DNA of 41,477 nt from Bacteroidales bacterium (GTDB lineage: Bacteria; Bacteroidota; Bacteroidia; Bacteroidales; UBA7960). Location of the stretch: contig PWJC01000160.1 in NCBI GenBank assembly GCA_003560165.1, positions 1 to 41,477 of the forward strand, read 5' to 3'. The translations under genes and the position numbers were made by a program. Of this stretch, positions 1 through 9,737 are shown piece by piece (position 1 is the stretch's first letter; every line of letters starts with the position of its first letter). The notes below the pieces were generated by a model. That model saw only the letters and a list, made by a program, of their open reading frames with translations, searched no databases and was not told the origin of the DNA.

Positions 1-5
1 AATAT

Positions 6-1532
6 ATGGCCATACTCGGAAACATCATCAAGGCGGCCCTGGAGATCACCGACAGGGTAATGCCCGAGGCAACGCCCGTTAAATCGCAAAAGGAGGAACT
101 CAAAAACCTGCTCGAAAAAGCCGCAAACACCCGTTTCGGCCGGCACTACGGATTTTCCGGCATACTCAGGCAAAACGACCTGGCCGGGGCCTTTGCCGAA
201 GCCGTTCCCTTCCACGATTACAACGCCATGCATTCGGGCTGGTGGAAAGAGCAAATGGAAGAGGGCACCCCCGATATCACCTGGCCCGGGAAGGTAACCT
301 ACTATGCCATGAGCGCCGGCACCACAGGGAAGGAAAGCAAGCGCATCCCCGTTACCGAAAACATGCTGGAAGCCGTGCGCAAAACCAGCATAATGCAGAT
401 ACTCTCGACGGCTAACTTCGATTTCCCGGCCGCGTTTTACGAAAAGGAGATCATGATGCTGGGCAGCAGTACCAAGTTGAAAAAAGTACGGCATTACCGC
501 GAAGGTGAGATCAGCGGCATTGCCGCCGGCAACATACCCCCCTGGTTTGAGCGCTTTTACCGTCCGGGAAAAGAAATTGCCGCCATCACCGACTGGGACA
601 AAAGGGTGGATGCCATTGCCAGGGAAGCAAAAAACTGGGATATCGGCGCCATGGCGGGCATTCCCTCATGGAACGAACTGATGATGAAACGGGTCATCGA
701 AGCCAACAGGGCAGAAAGCATTCACGACATATGGCCCAACCTGAGGGTATTTGTTTCGGGGGGGGTGGCCTTCGATCCCTACCGCAAGTCGTTCGAATCC
801 CTTACCCGTTATCCACTGACCTTTATCGATACCTACCTGGCCAGTGAGGGATTCCTGGCCTACCAGTCGCGTCCTAACAAGGACATGGCCATGACCCTGT
901 CGACCAACAGCGGGATCTACTTCGAATTTGTGCCTTTCAGGGAAGAATACATCGACGAGGACGGCAGCCTTGTTCAGGGGGCCGAATCATTCGGGCTGGA
1001 GGAAGTGGAAACCGGGCAGGATTATGTGCTGGTGATCTCTACGGTAGCCGGTACCTGGAGGTATATGATCGGCGATACCATCCGTTTTACCGACAAGGAA
1101 AAAGCCGAGATCGTCATTACCGGACGCACAAAGCATTTCCTGAACGTGGTGGGCTCCCAGTTGAGCGTCATCCAGATGAACCAGGCCATGCGGCAGCTCG
1201 AGGACCGCTTTGGGCTGAAGATCCCCGAATTTACGGTGGCAGCCGTCAGGCCCGAGGACGAATACATCCACCAGTGGTACCTTGGCGTTTAAGGAGAGGC
1301 CGGTGAACAGGAAGTAACCGACTATCTCGACCAGATACTCAAGGAAACGAACAAAGCCTACAAAATGGCCAGGGAGCAGGCCTTGCGCGATGTCAGGGTG
1401 AAGATGGTCCCTCCACGTGTCTTTTACGAATGGATTGAACGGCAAAAGGCAAAGGGGGGGCAGGTGAAGTTTCCCCGGGTCATGACGCAGAAAAAGTTCA
1501 GGGAGTGGCAGGAATATGCCGACAAGGCCTGA
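6..1532 (+). pseudogene. GH3 auxin-responsive promoter family protein (acyl-adenylating superfamily), interrupted by in-frame TAA at 1290-1292; same frame continues to TGA at 1530-1532
   Basis: 428-aa ORF with GH3-like motifs (YYAMSAGTTGKESKRIPVT, YLASEGFLAYQ, VVGSQLSVIQMNQAM). After the TAA the frame reads GEAGEQEVTDYLDQILKETNKAYKMAREQALRDVRVKMVPPRVFYEWIERQKAKGGQVKFPRVMTQKKFREWQEYADKA*, consistent with a GH3 C-terminus. Confidence 0.8.
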
Positions 1533-1665
1533 TCAGGCCACTTGGGGCTGTCTGAACCGTTCAGGAGTAAAAAGTAGCCGGAAAAATTACTTTACGCAGC
1601 AGGTGTTTTGTTTTTTCTTCGCATATTTATACTTTTATGTCGAAAAAAAACCAAAATACAGCTAC

Positions 1666-2013
1666 ATGAATACACATTTTCTAAAAAAAGGACTATGGGT
1701 GCGCGACCGCAGCCGTATCCGCCTGATCCCTTTTCATGAGATCACCCACATCCATCACAGCGACGGCATCTCTGAGGTGCGCATGGGCAGGGAGCTGCTG
1801 AAAAAGCTTCACATTCCCCTGCGGGGATTGGAGCAAATGATGCCTCCCCAGGTTTTTGTACGCACTCACCGGAATTACATCATCAACACAAGTTTCATTG
1901 ACCGCTACCTCTGCGGGAGAAAGCTGTCCGTTCAATTAGGCGGGGAGTCCATTCCCGTATCCAGGCGCAGGAAGAAACAACTGGAAAAAATATTGATGCA
2001 GCAGCACTCATAA
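1666..2013 (+). CDS. Stand-alone LytTR DNA-binding domain protein (115 aa from ATG 1666; the ORF track extends upstream to 1516)
   Basis: IRLIPFHEITHIHHSDG...VFVRTHRNYIINTSFIDRYLCGRKLSVQLGGESIPVSRRRKKQLEKIL matches LytTR pattern; no receiver domain. Confidence 0.8.
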   Translation: MNTHFLKKGLWVRDRSRIRLIPFHEITHIHHSDGISEVRMGRELLKKLHIPLRGLEQMMPPQVFVRTHRNYIINTSFIDRYLCGRKLSVQLGGESIPVSRRRKKQLEKILMQQHS

Positions 2014-2028
2014 ACCTTTCCTGTCACC

Positions 2029-2349
2029 ATGGAGGAGCATGCCCTTCTTTCCCAGAAAGTATCCCATAAAGAAGACATTGACTATGTGTTCTTGTTTCAC
2101 GGATACACCATCGTGGTGCTAAAAAACGGCACCAACGAAGTGATCGACCTTCCCATGACGGCCATTGAACGCCTGCTGCGCGGACAGCCCTTTTTCAGGA
2201 TCCACCGTTCTTACCTGGTAAACCTGGACCGTGTCAGTGAACTCTCCCTTAAAAAGAACAAACTCATGATCCGCATGCGTGGGCAGGAACTCCCCGTATC
2301 GCGGCGAAAAAAACGAGAGTTGCTGGCCCTGCTGGGGGCCGTGAACTGA
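2029..2349 (+). CDS. Second stand-alone LytTR DNA-binding domain protein
   Basis: DIDYVFLFHGYTIVVLKNGTNEVIDLPMTAIERLL...FFRIHRSYLVNLDRV...ELPVSRRKKRELLALL; 15 nt after the previous stop. Confidence 0.8.
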   Translation: MEEHALLSQKVSHKEDIDYVFLFHGYTIVVLKNGTNEVIDLPMTAIERLLRGQPFFRIHRSYLVNLDRVSELSLKKNKLMIRMRGQELPVSRRKKRELLALLGAVN

Positions 2350-2385
2350 ACGCGACAGCCCTTTTCCCGCTTTGCTCTGCCCGGA

Positions 2386-2417
2386 TTTGCCCCTTATCAA
2401 ATAAATGAATATATTTA
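2386..2417 (+). promoter_or_regulatory. Candidate Bacteroidota-type promoter (TTTG-20 nt-TATATTTA) upstream of the double-Cache gene
   Basis: TTTG at 2386-2389 and TATATTTA at 2410-2417, close to the TTTG/TAnnTTTG consensus; SD-like aggagg about 9 nt before the ATG at 2519. Confidence 0.4.
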
Positions 2418-2518
2418 GGGTGGGAAAAGCCGGTTAGGCATTCTGTTGATTCTTGTGCTTCCTTCCCCTGGTTTTGAACAAGCGATTTTGTTAACCAACT
2501 ATATAGGAGGGCCATCTG

Positions 2519-4075
2519 ATGAATCCACGATCTTTATTTTATGTGTTACCAAAGTACAAAACCCGGTATGCCTTGCCTATGGCAGCTTTACTGCTACTGC
2601 TGCTGATACAGCCCGGCCGGCTTGCTGCCGGCCATCATCATTTCGACATCGACGCAAGAACCACCCTGGGGGCCACCACCACCCTGATGGACAGATACCT
2701 CTCGCAGGCACTGACCTCGCTGCGGCTGATCGCACACACCCCCACAGCCCGCAGCGGTATCTGGCCCGAGATCAAACCGAAGCTCGAACTGCTTCAGGCT
2801 GCCGTACCCGGTGCCGCTCTCTATATCGAACCCGATGGCGGTTACTACAGCGTCGAACAGGGGTATACCGGGCTGAACCTGGCCGACAGGGAATACTTCC
2901 CACGCCTCTTTGCCGGAGAAGAGATCCATGGCTCCCTGATCTACAGCCGGTCTACCGGCAAACAGTCGGTGATCATGGCCGTGCCGGTCAGCGAAGGTGA
3001 TCAGGTGACGGGTGCCGTGGCCCTTTCCATATTCCTGGATGAATTTCAGCAGCTGATCAGCCAATCCCTGAATCTGCCATCCGGCTACCTCTGGTATGTG
3101 ATCAACGAAGAGGGCAATACCGTACTCCATCCCAGGACAGATTTCGTGTTCATGAACCCGGCACAGCAGGGAGGGCCTTCACTGAGTAAGGCCGTGGAAA
3201 CCATTGTTTCGCAAGAGCAGGGGGCCACTACCTACCAATTTGCAGGCAGAAACACCCATGTGCTGTTTTCCCGGCTCTCCTTCAACAACTGGCGGCTGGT
3301 TATCGGGAAGATCGGGGAGGAACAGGAAGACGCCCACATGCCCATGGCCTACGAAATATTACAGGAACTCCAGACCACCCTCAGCGGCAAACTGCGCGAG
3401 ATGGACCGCCACCTTCAGCAGACAGTGGACGGCTTCGGTGGCCGGTTGCCCAGGGAACTCGTTGCCAGAAATGCCCTAAAAAAGTTGTACGACCAGAACC
3501 CTTATGTTATCAGCTGCGCCCTGATCGATACCAACGGCGAAATGATGTTTCTCGAGCCCCCGGATTACCGGCCGATGGAAGGGGGGCATATCAGAGACCA
3601 CGAAGACCATTTCATCATGCAGAAAAACCAAATGCCCATGCTCAGCAATTCTTACCTTGCCGGCGAAGGTTTTGATGCTGTCAGCCTGAAGCACCCCATT
3701 ATCGACGAAAAGGGCAATTTCCACGGGTCGGTGAGCCTGCTCATCAGGCCCGAAGTGATGATTGAAGAACTGGCAACCCCCCATATTGCGGAAACCATAT
3801 ACCAGCCATGGGTAATGGAGCCCGAAGGGCGTATTCTGTTCGACAAGGCCTTCGGGGGTACAGGAAGGATGCTGTTTCTCGATTACCGCTTCGAGGGCTA
3901 CGAAACCCTGCTCGAACTGGGCGACCGCATGGCCGAAGAAAAATCCGGACAGGGCGATTATGTGTACATCGATCCCGAAAACAATGAAAGGGTAATCCAG
4001 ATAGCCCTGTGGGATACCATCGAACTGCACAATACCCAGTGGCGGCTCGTCATCTCTTATCCGCCCTATGAGTAG
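2519..4075 (+). CDS. Extracytoplasmic double Cache-domain protein lacking an evident signalling output domain
   Basis: N-terminal hydrophobic segment (YALPMAALLLLLLIQPG), two Cache/PAS-like segments (GLNLADREYFPRLFAGEEIHGSLIYSRSTGKQSVIMAVPV; ISCALIDTNGEMMFLEP...); ends without HAMP, kinase, GGDEF or MCP region. Confidence 0.65.
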   Translation: MNPRSLFYVLPKYKTRYALPMAALLLLLLIQPGRLAAGHHHFDIDARTTLGATTTLMDRYLSQALTSLRLIAHTPTARSGIWPEIKPKLELLQAAVPGAALYIEPDGGYYSVEQGYTGLNLADREYFPRLFAGEEIHGSLIYSRSTGKQSVIMAVPVSEGDQVTGAVALSIFLDEFQQLISQSLNLPSGYLWYVINEEGNTVLHPRTDFVFMNPAQQGGPSLSKAVETIVSQEQGATTYQFAGRNTHVLFSRLSFNNWRLVIGKIGEEQEDAHMPMAYEILQELQTTLSGKLREMDRHLQQTVDGFGGRLPRELVARNALKKLYDQNPYVISCALIDTNGEMMFLEPPDYRPMEGGHIRDHEDHFIMQKNQMPMLSNSYLAGEGFDAVSLKHPIIDEKGNFHGSVSLLIRPEVMIEELATPHIAETIYQPWVMEPEGRILFDKAFGGTGRMLFLDYRFEGYETLLELGDRMAEEKSGQGDYVYIDPENNERVIQIALWDTIELHNTQWRLVISYPPYE

Positions 4076-4178
4076 GGCCCGCAAGCAGACAAATCATTCA
4101 CAATTTTTTGGGCATGCTTGGTGATTAGTAAAAAATGAAGTATTTTTAGCTTACCGAATCAGTCACCAACAAGACCCG

Positions 4179-5009
4179 ATGATAGTGCTTGTTCACGGGG
4201 CATTGAAGCCTGTTTTTTCTTTCATCAGGATCATACTACCAGCCGTTATCGGGTTGTTTGTTGCCCTGCTCCTGAGTGCCTGTTCCCTGCTCTTCCCCAC
4301 GGTGGACACTACACTGGCCAGCGAGATGCTGGCAGGCGACCCGGGTTTGAGTAACGAGGAGTATTCCAGGCGGATCGGGCAAGACCAGTGGCCGGTAGAC
4401 CGGCTGAATACGGCCATTGACGCCGATTACCTGAATGATGACGAAAAGAACCTGATCCTTGCCCACAACCTTGTCAGGTACGACCCCGAAAAATTTGCCC
4501 TGCTGTACGTTGCCGAGTTCATTACCTATTTCCGGGGCACGGAATTCTATTACCCCAACCTGGGCACCATCATGCTGACCACCGAAGGGGCTACCCCCGC
4601 CATTGACCTTTACCACGAACTGCTGAAAACCGAGCCCATGGGGTTGCTCTATCCTACGCAGGGCCTGTCGCTGGCGGCCAGTTCGCATGCTACCTACCTA
4701 AGGCAGCGCCGCACCAGGGGACACGGCGGACAGGGAGGGTTGCGGGCCCGCATCGAGAGGTTCGGCAACTGGCAGGGGAAGATTGGTGAAAACATCTCTT
4801 ATGGGAATTTCTCTGCCCACGATGCCCTGATCTACCTGCTGATCGACGATGATGTATACGACAGAAGCCACCGGGCGAATATCCTTAACCCGGGTTTCCG
4901 GTATATCGGGGTGGCCAGGGAGTTCCATCCGGGATTTCCCCTGGGCGATACCTATGTGATCAACTACGCCCAGGAGTTCAGCGACCACCCCGTAAACAGC
5001 CTTCAGTAA
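4179..5009 (+). CDS. CAP/SCP (PR-1-like) domain lipoprotein
   Basis: Lipobox-like LLLSACS; CAP motifs SHATYL, GENISYG, SHRANILNPGFRYIGVA, YVINYAQEF. Confidence 0.8.
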   Translation: MIVLVHGALKPVFSFIRIILPAVIGLFVALLLSACSLLFPTVDTTLASEMLAGDPGLSNEEYSRRIGQDQWPVDRLNTAIDADYLNDDEKNLILAHNLVRYDPEKFALLYVAEFITYFRGTEFYYPNLGTIMLTTEGATPAIDLYHELLKTEPMGLLYPTQGLSLAASSHATYLRQRRTRGHGGQGGLRARIERFGNWQGKIGENISYGNFSAHDALIYLLIDDDVYDRSHRANILNPGFRYIGVAREFHPGFPLGDTYVINYAQEFSDHPVNSLQ

Positions 5010-5042
5010 ATTTCGGGCCGGGCTGGCCCTGATGCCGGCACC

Positions 5043-7178
5043 CTAATACGACATGAGATTTTCGGCGGCTGCCACGATCTTTTTTGCCGACGGCAAAATG
5101 GCCTCCTCCAGATTCCTGTGGAATCCGACCGGGGTAAAGGTCGAACCCACGCGCTTTACCGGGGCATCGAGGTGTTCAAATGCCATATCGGCAATCCTCG
5201 CGGCCAGTTCTCCCCCAAAACCTCCAAACACCTTGTCTTCGTGGACAACCAGCGCCCGCCCGGTTTTTTTCACCGATGCCATGACGGCATCGGTATCCAG
5301 GGGAATGAGAGAACGTAAATCGAGTACCTCAATGTCCCTTCCGGAGTCTTTGGCAATTTGTTCGGCCGCCTGCATACAAAGGTGGGTCGTATTCCCATAG
5401 GTAATGATACTCAGATCCTTGCCAAAACGCCTGATCCGGGCTTTGCCGAAAGGCACTTCAAAGTCGGCGGGCACGACCGTTTCTGCCGCCCTGGCATTGT
5501 ACAGGGCCTTGGGTTCGAGAAAGAGGGTCGGCCCCCTCGAACGCATGGAGGTGCGCAACAAGCCGGCGGCATCGTCGGCAAAGGAAGGATAGACGAGGCG
5601 GATACCCGGAAAAGTGGCCAGGGCCCCTTCGGTGGTCTGCGAATGATACAAGCCCCCCCCGATATATCCGCCCGAAGCCAGCCGGATGGTTACGTTGGGG
5701 CTGAACTTCCCGTTGCTTCTCCAGTATTCGTGGGTCATTTCCACATACTGCTCCATGGCGGGCCAGAAATAATCGGCAAATTCGGCACCTTCGATCACAA
5801 TGCGGATCTTTTCATCAAACCGGCTCATCCCATTGGCCGTTCCCACAATGAAGTCTTCGGCAATGGGAGCGTTGAACACCCGGCCGGCACCAAACTCCTT
5901 CTGCATCCCCTTGGTTACATTGAATATGCCGCCCTTTTCGCGGTAAGCCACATCCTGCCCCCAGATGAAGGTATCCGGATTGTGGCGGAACTCAGCCTTC
6001 AGGGTCTCATTCAGGGCAGTGATCATCTTAATTTTCTCCCCTTCTTCGTTGTGGATGCCATCGGGGTATCTTTCAGAGCTGTAAGCCTCGGGGATGACAA
6101 AATCGTGGATGGAGGCAGGGTCGGGGTCGGGAGCTTTCAACGCCTTCCTGTGGGCTTCTGCGATCGCTTCAGTTGCCTCCTGGTCGAGGGCATCCAGGTT
6201 TTCCCCGTCCAGGATGTCGTTGCTGATCAGCAGCCGGCGGATCTTCAGCATGGGGTCGTGCGCCCTGACACAGGCCAATTCGCGTTCATCCCGATAAAGG
6301 TCGTGACGGTCGCTGTTTGAGTGCGATCCGATGCGCACCACACTGGCATGGACAATCACAGGTTCACTCGATTCAAGGGCGTGTTGCCTGGCCTGGTACA
6401 TGGCATTCATTGAACTGAAAACGTCTTTTCCGTCGCAATAAATGATCCTCAGGTTTTTGAAACCCCGGAAATTGTCCGCTACCTTGCGGTTGGCCGTCTG
6501 GTCCTTCCTGGGGACCGAAATCCCATAGCCGTTGTCCTGGAAAACAAAAATCACCGGGAGCTTTTCGTTGCTCGCCCCGTTGATGGCTTCGTAAACATAA
6601 CCTTCGGAAACCGACGACTCACCCTGTGAACTGATGGCTACGCCTTTGTGCCCGTACCGCTTCATGGCGCGGGCAACGCCAACCGCGTGCAGGGTATGGT
6701 TGCCCGTGGCAGAAGAAACATTGTGGATGTTCCATTCGGGCTTGGCAAAATGGTTCGACATATGCCTCCCCCCGCTGGCAATGTCTGTGGCTTTGGAGAT
6801 GCCGTTGAGGATGATCTCCCCGGCAGTGATTCCCGCCGACAGGGCAGTCAGCATATCGCGGTAATAGGGGAACAGATGGTCTGTTTCCCGTTCAAACACC
6901 TGCCCGATGGCCAGCTGAATGGCATCGTGCCCGGCATAGGGGGCATGATAAGACCAGCCCAGGGCCTGTTTGAGGTAATTGGGTGCTTTTTCGTCAAGCT
7001 TTCTGCCCATTGTCATCAGGAGATACCACTTCCTGAATGTAGCGGCATCCACCGTATCGAGAGCATACTTCGGACGCTGGATCACCTCATCCTTTAATTC
7101 GCCGGGCAATTGTTTGTTGTTATGTCCTTTTTCTTTTTTGATGGCTTCCATACCTGGGATTTTTAACATTTCCGGCAA
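5043..7178 (-). CDS. Fused alpha/beta E1 component of a 2-oxoacid (branched-chain-type) dehydrogenase, TPP-dependent
   Basis: E1-alpha features (GRHMSNHF, QGESSVSEGYVYEAINGASNEKLPVIFVFQDNGYGIS) followed by E1-beta (FIWGQDVAYREKGGIFNVTKGMQKEFGAGRVFNAPIAEDFIVGTANGMS, VVHEDKVFGGFGGELAARI). Confidence 0.88.
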   Translation of the reverse strand: MPEMLKIPGMEAIKKEKGHNNKQLPGELKDEVIQRPKYALDTVDAATFRKWYLLMTMGRKLDEKAPNYLKQALGWSYHAPYAGHDAIQLAIGQVFERETDHLFPYYRDMLTALSAGITAGEIILNGISKATDIASGGRHMSNHFAKPEWNIHNVSSATGNHTLHAVGVARAMKRYGHKGVAISSQGESSVSEGYVYEAINGASNEKLPVIFVFQDNGYGISVPRKDQTANRKVADNFRGFKNLRIIYCDGKDVFSSMNAMYQARQHALESSEPVIVHASVVRIGSHSNSDRHDLYRDERELACVRAHDPMLKIRRLLISNDILDGENLDALDQEATEAIAEAHRKALKAPDPDPASIHDFVIPEAYSSERYPDGIHNEEGEKIKMITALNETLKAEFRHNPDTFIWGQDVAYREKGGIFNVTKGMQKEFGAGRVFNAPIAEDFIVGTANGMSRFDEKIRIVIEGAEFADYFWPAMEQYVEMTHEYWRSNGKFSPNVTIRLASGGYIGGGLYHSQTTEGALATFPGIRLVYPSFADDAAGLLRTSMRSRGPTLFLEPKALYNARAAETVVPADFEVPFGKARIRRFGKDLSIITYGNTTHLCMQAAEQIAKDSGRDIEVLDLRSLIPLDTDAVMASVKKTGRALVVHEDKVFGGFGGELAARIADMAFEHLDAPVKRVGSTFTPVGFHRNLEEAILPSAKKIVAAAENLMSY

Positions 7179-7324
7179 GGTGCCGGACTCTCACTAAACA
7201 GCGGGGCCATGATTTTGTTTAGCCTGCACGGGGACTCCCCGAAAGGGGCAAAAAAACCAGACAGCTGTCACCGGCTGCAGGAATCGCCGGCAACCCAAAG
7301 CAAAACAGAAATGGAATGCGGGCC

Positions 7325-8839
7325 TTATCCACGCATGGTGGTTTTGATGGCCCTGGGCAGGAGTTCGACCACATCGCTGGCAATAAGGCCCTCCTGCCCC
7401 AGCCTGGCTGATGCCAGATCGGCCGCGCGGCCGTGAAGGTATACCCCAAGCAGGCAGGCGTGCAACGGAGAGTAATTCTGGGCGAGCCAGCCAAGGATCA
7501 CGCCGGTAAGCACATCGCCTGTGCCCCCGGTGGCCAATCCGGGATTTCCTGTCGAATTGAAGAAAGCACGTCCGTCGGGACAGACCACGGCCGTGTGCCC
7601 GCCTTTCAGCACCACGTATACCTGAAAGCGGTGGGCCAGTTCAAGGGCTTTTTCAAAACGGTCGAGGTCGTCGGTAGTTTTTCCTGCCATGCGATCAAAC
7701 TCTCCGGGATGGGGGGTAAAAATCGAACCCTTGGGCAGGAACCCACACCAGGTGAGGTTTTCTGACAGTATATTCAGGGCATCGGCATCCAGCACCATGG
7801 GCACCGTGGCGTTCTGGATGAGCAGTTTGAGGGCCCTTGCGGTTTGCTCGTGCGTGCCGATGCCCGGACCGACGGCAATCGCATTGAATCCGTCAAGCGA
7901 GCTAATACCCGACAGTATACGGGGATTCTCGTCGGCCACGCACATGGCCTCGGGCACACAGGTCTGCATGATCTCATAGGCGCAACCCGGCAGGTGAACC
8001 GTCATCAAGCCGGCTCCGCTGCGCAGGGCAGCCCTGGCTGCCAACACCCCGGCACCTGCCTTTCCGTGGCTGCCGGCCAGCAGCAGCCCGTGGCCGAAGT
8101 GTCCCTTGTGGGAAAATTTTTTCCGAGGCCGGTACAGCCCCCGGACTTCCGATGCCTGCAAGTAATGGTAGCGGGTCTCGGCCTGGGCAATGCCCTTTGG
8201 GTGCAGACCGATGTCCAACAAATACCATTCGCCCAGGAAGCGGTCGTTCGAGGGGAACATAAAGGCCAGTTTGGGCGATTGGAAACTCAGGGTATAATCG
8301 GCCCGGACAATCCGTTGGGGGTCGTTGTTGCGGTTGTCCTCGCAAAACAGCCCGGTTGGAAAATCGATGGCCACCACCACGGCCGAAGAGGCATTGATAT
8401 GCTGTACAACTTTGGCCAACAAGCCCTCCAGGGGGCGGTCGAGCCCACTGCCCAGCAGCGCATCAACAATCACTTCCCCGGGGTCGATCGCCGGCATTTC
8501 CGCTTCGCCAGTCAGGTTGTGCTGCCGCAGATTGCGCAAACCCACCAGCCGTTCTTCGTTCAAAAGAAAATCCTCCGAAGCTCGGTCGGAATGCCTGACA
8601 ATATGGACCACTACCTGATGACCGGAATCAGCCAGCAGCCGGGCGATCACCAGCCCGTCTCCACCGTTGTTGCCCATTCCGCAAAAAATCCTGACAGGCC
8701 TTTTTTCCGGCATGCGCCGCCTGATCCACTCAAAGCACCGGCCTGCCGCCCTTTCCATAAGACCGGCAGAGCTAATGGGTTCCTGATCAATGGTGTAAGC
8801 GTCGATCCTGCGTATCTGGGAAGCTTTCAGTATTTTCAT
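7325..8839 (-). CDS. nnr: Bifunctional NAD(P)H-hydrate epimerase / ADP-dependent NAD(P)H-hydrate dehydratase
   Basis: N-terminal YjeF_N (FCGMGNNGGDGLVIARLL) and C-terminal carbohydrate-kinase-like domain (VLDADALNIL, FTPHPGEFDRM, GNPGLATGGTGDVLTG). Confidence 0.93.
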   Translation of the reverse strand: MKILKASQIRRIDAYTIDQEPISSAGLMERAAGRCFEWIRRRMPEKRPVRIFCGMGNNGGDGLVIARLLADSGHQVVVHIVRHSDRASEDFLLNEERLVGLRNLRQHNLTGEAEMPAIDPGEVIVDALLGSGLDRPLEGLLAKVVQHINASSAVVVAIDFPTGLFCEDNRNNDPQRIVRADYTLSFQSPKLAFMFPSNDRFLGEWYLLDIGLHPKGIAQAETRYHYLQASEVRGLYRPRKKFSHKGHFGHGLLLAGSHGKAGAGVLAARAALRSGAGLMTVHLPGCAYEIMQTCVPEAMCVADENPRILSGISSLDGFNAIAVGPGIGTHEQTARALKLLIQNATVPMVLDADALNILSENLTWCGFLPKGSIFTPHPGEFDRMAGKTTDDLDRFEKALELAHRFQVYVVLKGGHTAVVCPDGRAFFNSTGNPGLATGGTGDVLTGVILGWLAQNYSPLHACLLGVYLHGRAADLASARLGQEGLIASDVVELLPRAIKTTMRG

Positions 8840-8883
8840 CTGCTCATAATTTTATGTTTCGGTAAGGTCGAAAGGTCTGAAAA

Positions 8884-8980
8884 GCAATGAGTAATGAGTG
8901 ATGAGGCAAAAAGTCGTTCCGCCTTCTGTCTTCCGTTTTCTGTCTCCTAACCTTTTCAACCCTTCAACTTTTCACCTCAC
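8884..8980. repeat. Intergenic modular short-repeat patch, locus A
   Basis: aatgagtaatgagtgatgag, aaaagtcgttccgcc, ttctgtcttccgttttctgtctcc, cttttcaacccttcaacttttc; shares exact words with loci B and C. Confidence 0.75.
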
Positions 8981-9041
8981 TTCTATAAATTTTACCGACA
9001 TTCGCATACAACAAAAATAACGGCTTATTTCCGGAATTCCA

Positions 9042-9737
9042 ATGAGGGAAACTGAAAATCCCAAACCGGTCCACGCCCCCGGGGTGTTGCTTCCGACAGC
9101 CTATTTGCCGCCGCTGGAGTATATGGTCTGTATTGCAAAAACAGGCACTGCCCTGATCGAATGGCATGAAACCTACTCCAGGCAGACCTGGAGAAACCGT
9201 TGCAGCATCGCTACGGCCAACGGCAGGCTCGACCTCAGCATACCTGTCAACAGGCCGCAGGGAAGGGCTACCAAAACAAAGGAGGTGCTGATCAGCACAC
9301 ACCGGAACTGGGAGCAAGGCCATTGGAGGGCCATACAAACCGCCTATGGGAAGGCCCCCTTTTTCCTGTTTTACCGCGATCTTTTTGAACCATTTTACAG
9401 GGAAAGGAAGGCCCGTTACCTATGGGATTTCAACACCGGACTGCTGCAAGTATTGCTCGGCCAGCTTCAATTAAAGCCCCGGTTGGGATATACCTCTTAT
9501 TACACCAGGCAGCCCGGCGACATCCTTGATCTGAGAGAGCGCATCAGCCCGAAAACAGGCCGGCCTGAAGGTAGCCTGCTTAGCTATTGGCCCCCTTATT
9601 ACCAGTCATTTTCAGAGCGCAACGGCTTCATGCCCAACCTGAGCGTCATCGACCTGTTGTTCCATTTGGGTCCCGAATCGGCCGCTTATTTGCGCAAAGC
9701 CGCAGTTTATCTGCAGGATCAGGAGGCTGAGGGGTAG
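9042..9737 (+). CDS. WbqC family protein
   Basis: TAYLPPLEYMVCIAKTG...ETYSRQTWRNRCSIATANGRLDLSIPV, HRNWEQGHWRAIQTAYGKAPFF...YRDLFEP, SVIDLLFHLGPES. Confidence 0.85.
   Translation: MRETENPKPVHAPGVLLPTAYLPPLEYMVCIAKTGTALIEWHETYSRQTWRNRCSIATANGRLDLSIPVNRPQGRATKTKEVLISTHRNWEQGHWRAIQTAYGKAPFFLFYRDLFEPFYRERKARYLWDFNTGLLQVLLGQLQLKPRLGYTSYYTRQPGDILDLRERISPKTGRPEGSLLSYWPPYYQSFSERNGFMPNLSVIDLLFHLGPESAAYLRKAAVYLQDQEAEG

Noticed and set aside
2446-3000. 184-aa plus-strand ORF overlapping the double-Cache gene
   Set aside because: Out-of-frame overlap with a better-supported ORF with SD and signal segment; R/P-rich artefact.
5358-6320. 320-aa plus-strand ORF opposite the E1 gene
   Set aside because: Antisense to a strongly supported gene; no domain, promoter or SD support.
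7844-8890. 348-aa plus-strand ORF opposite nnr
   Set aside because: Antisense to a well-supported gene; sequence looks like a reverse-complement artefact.
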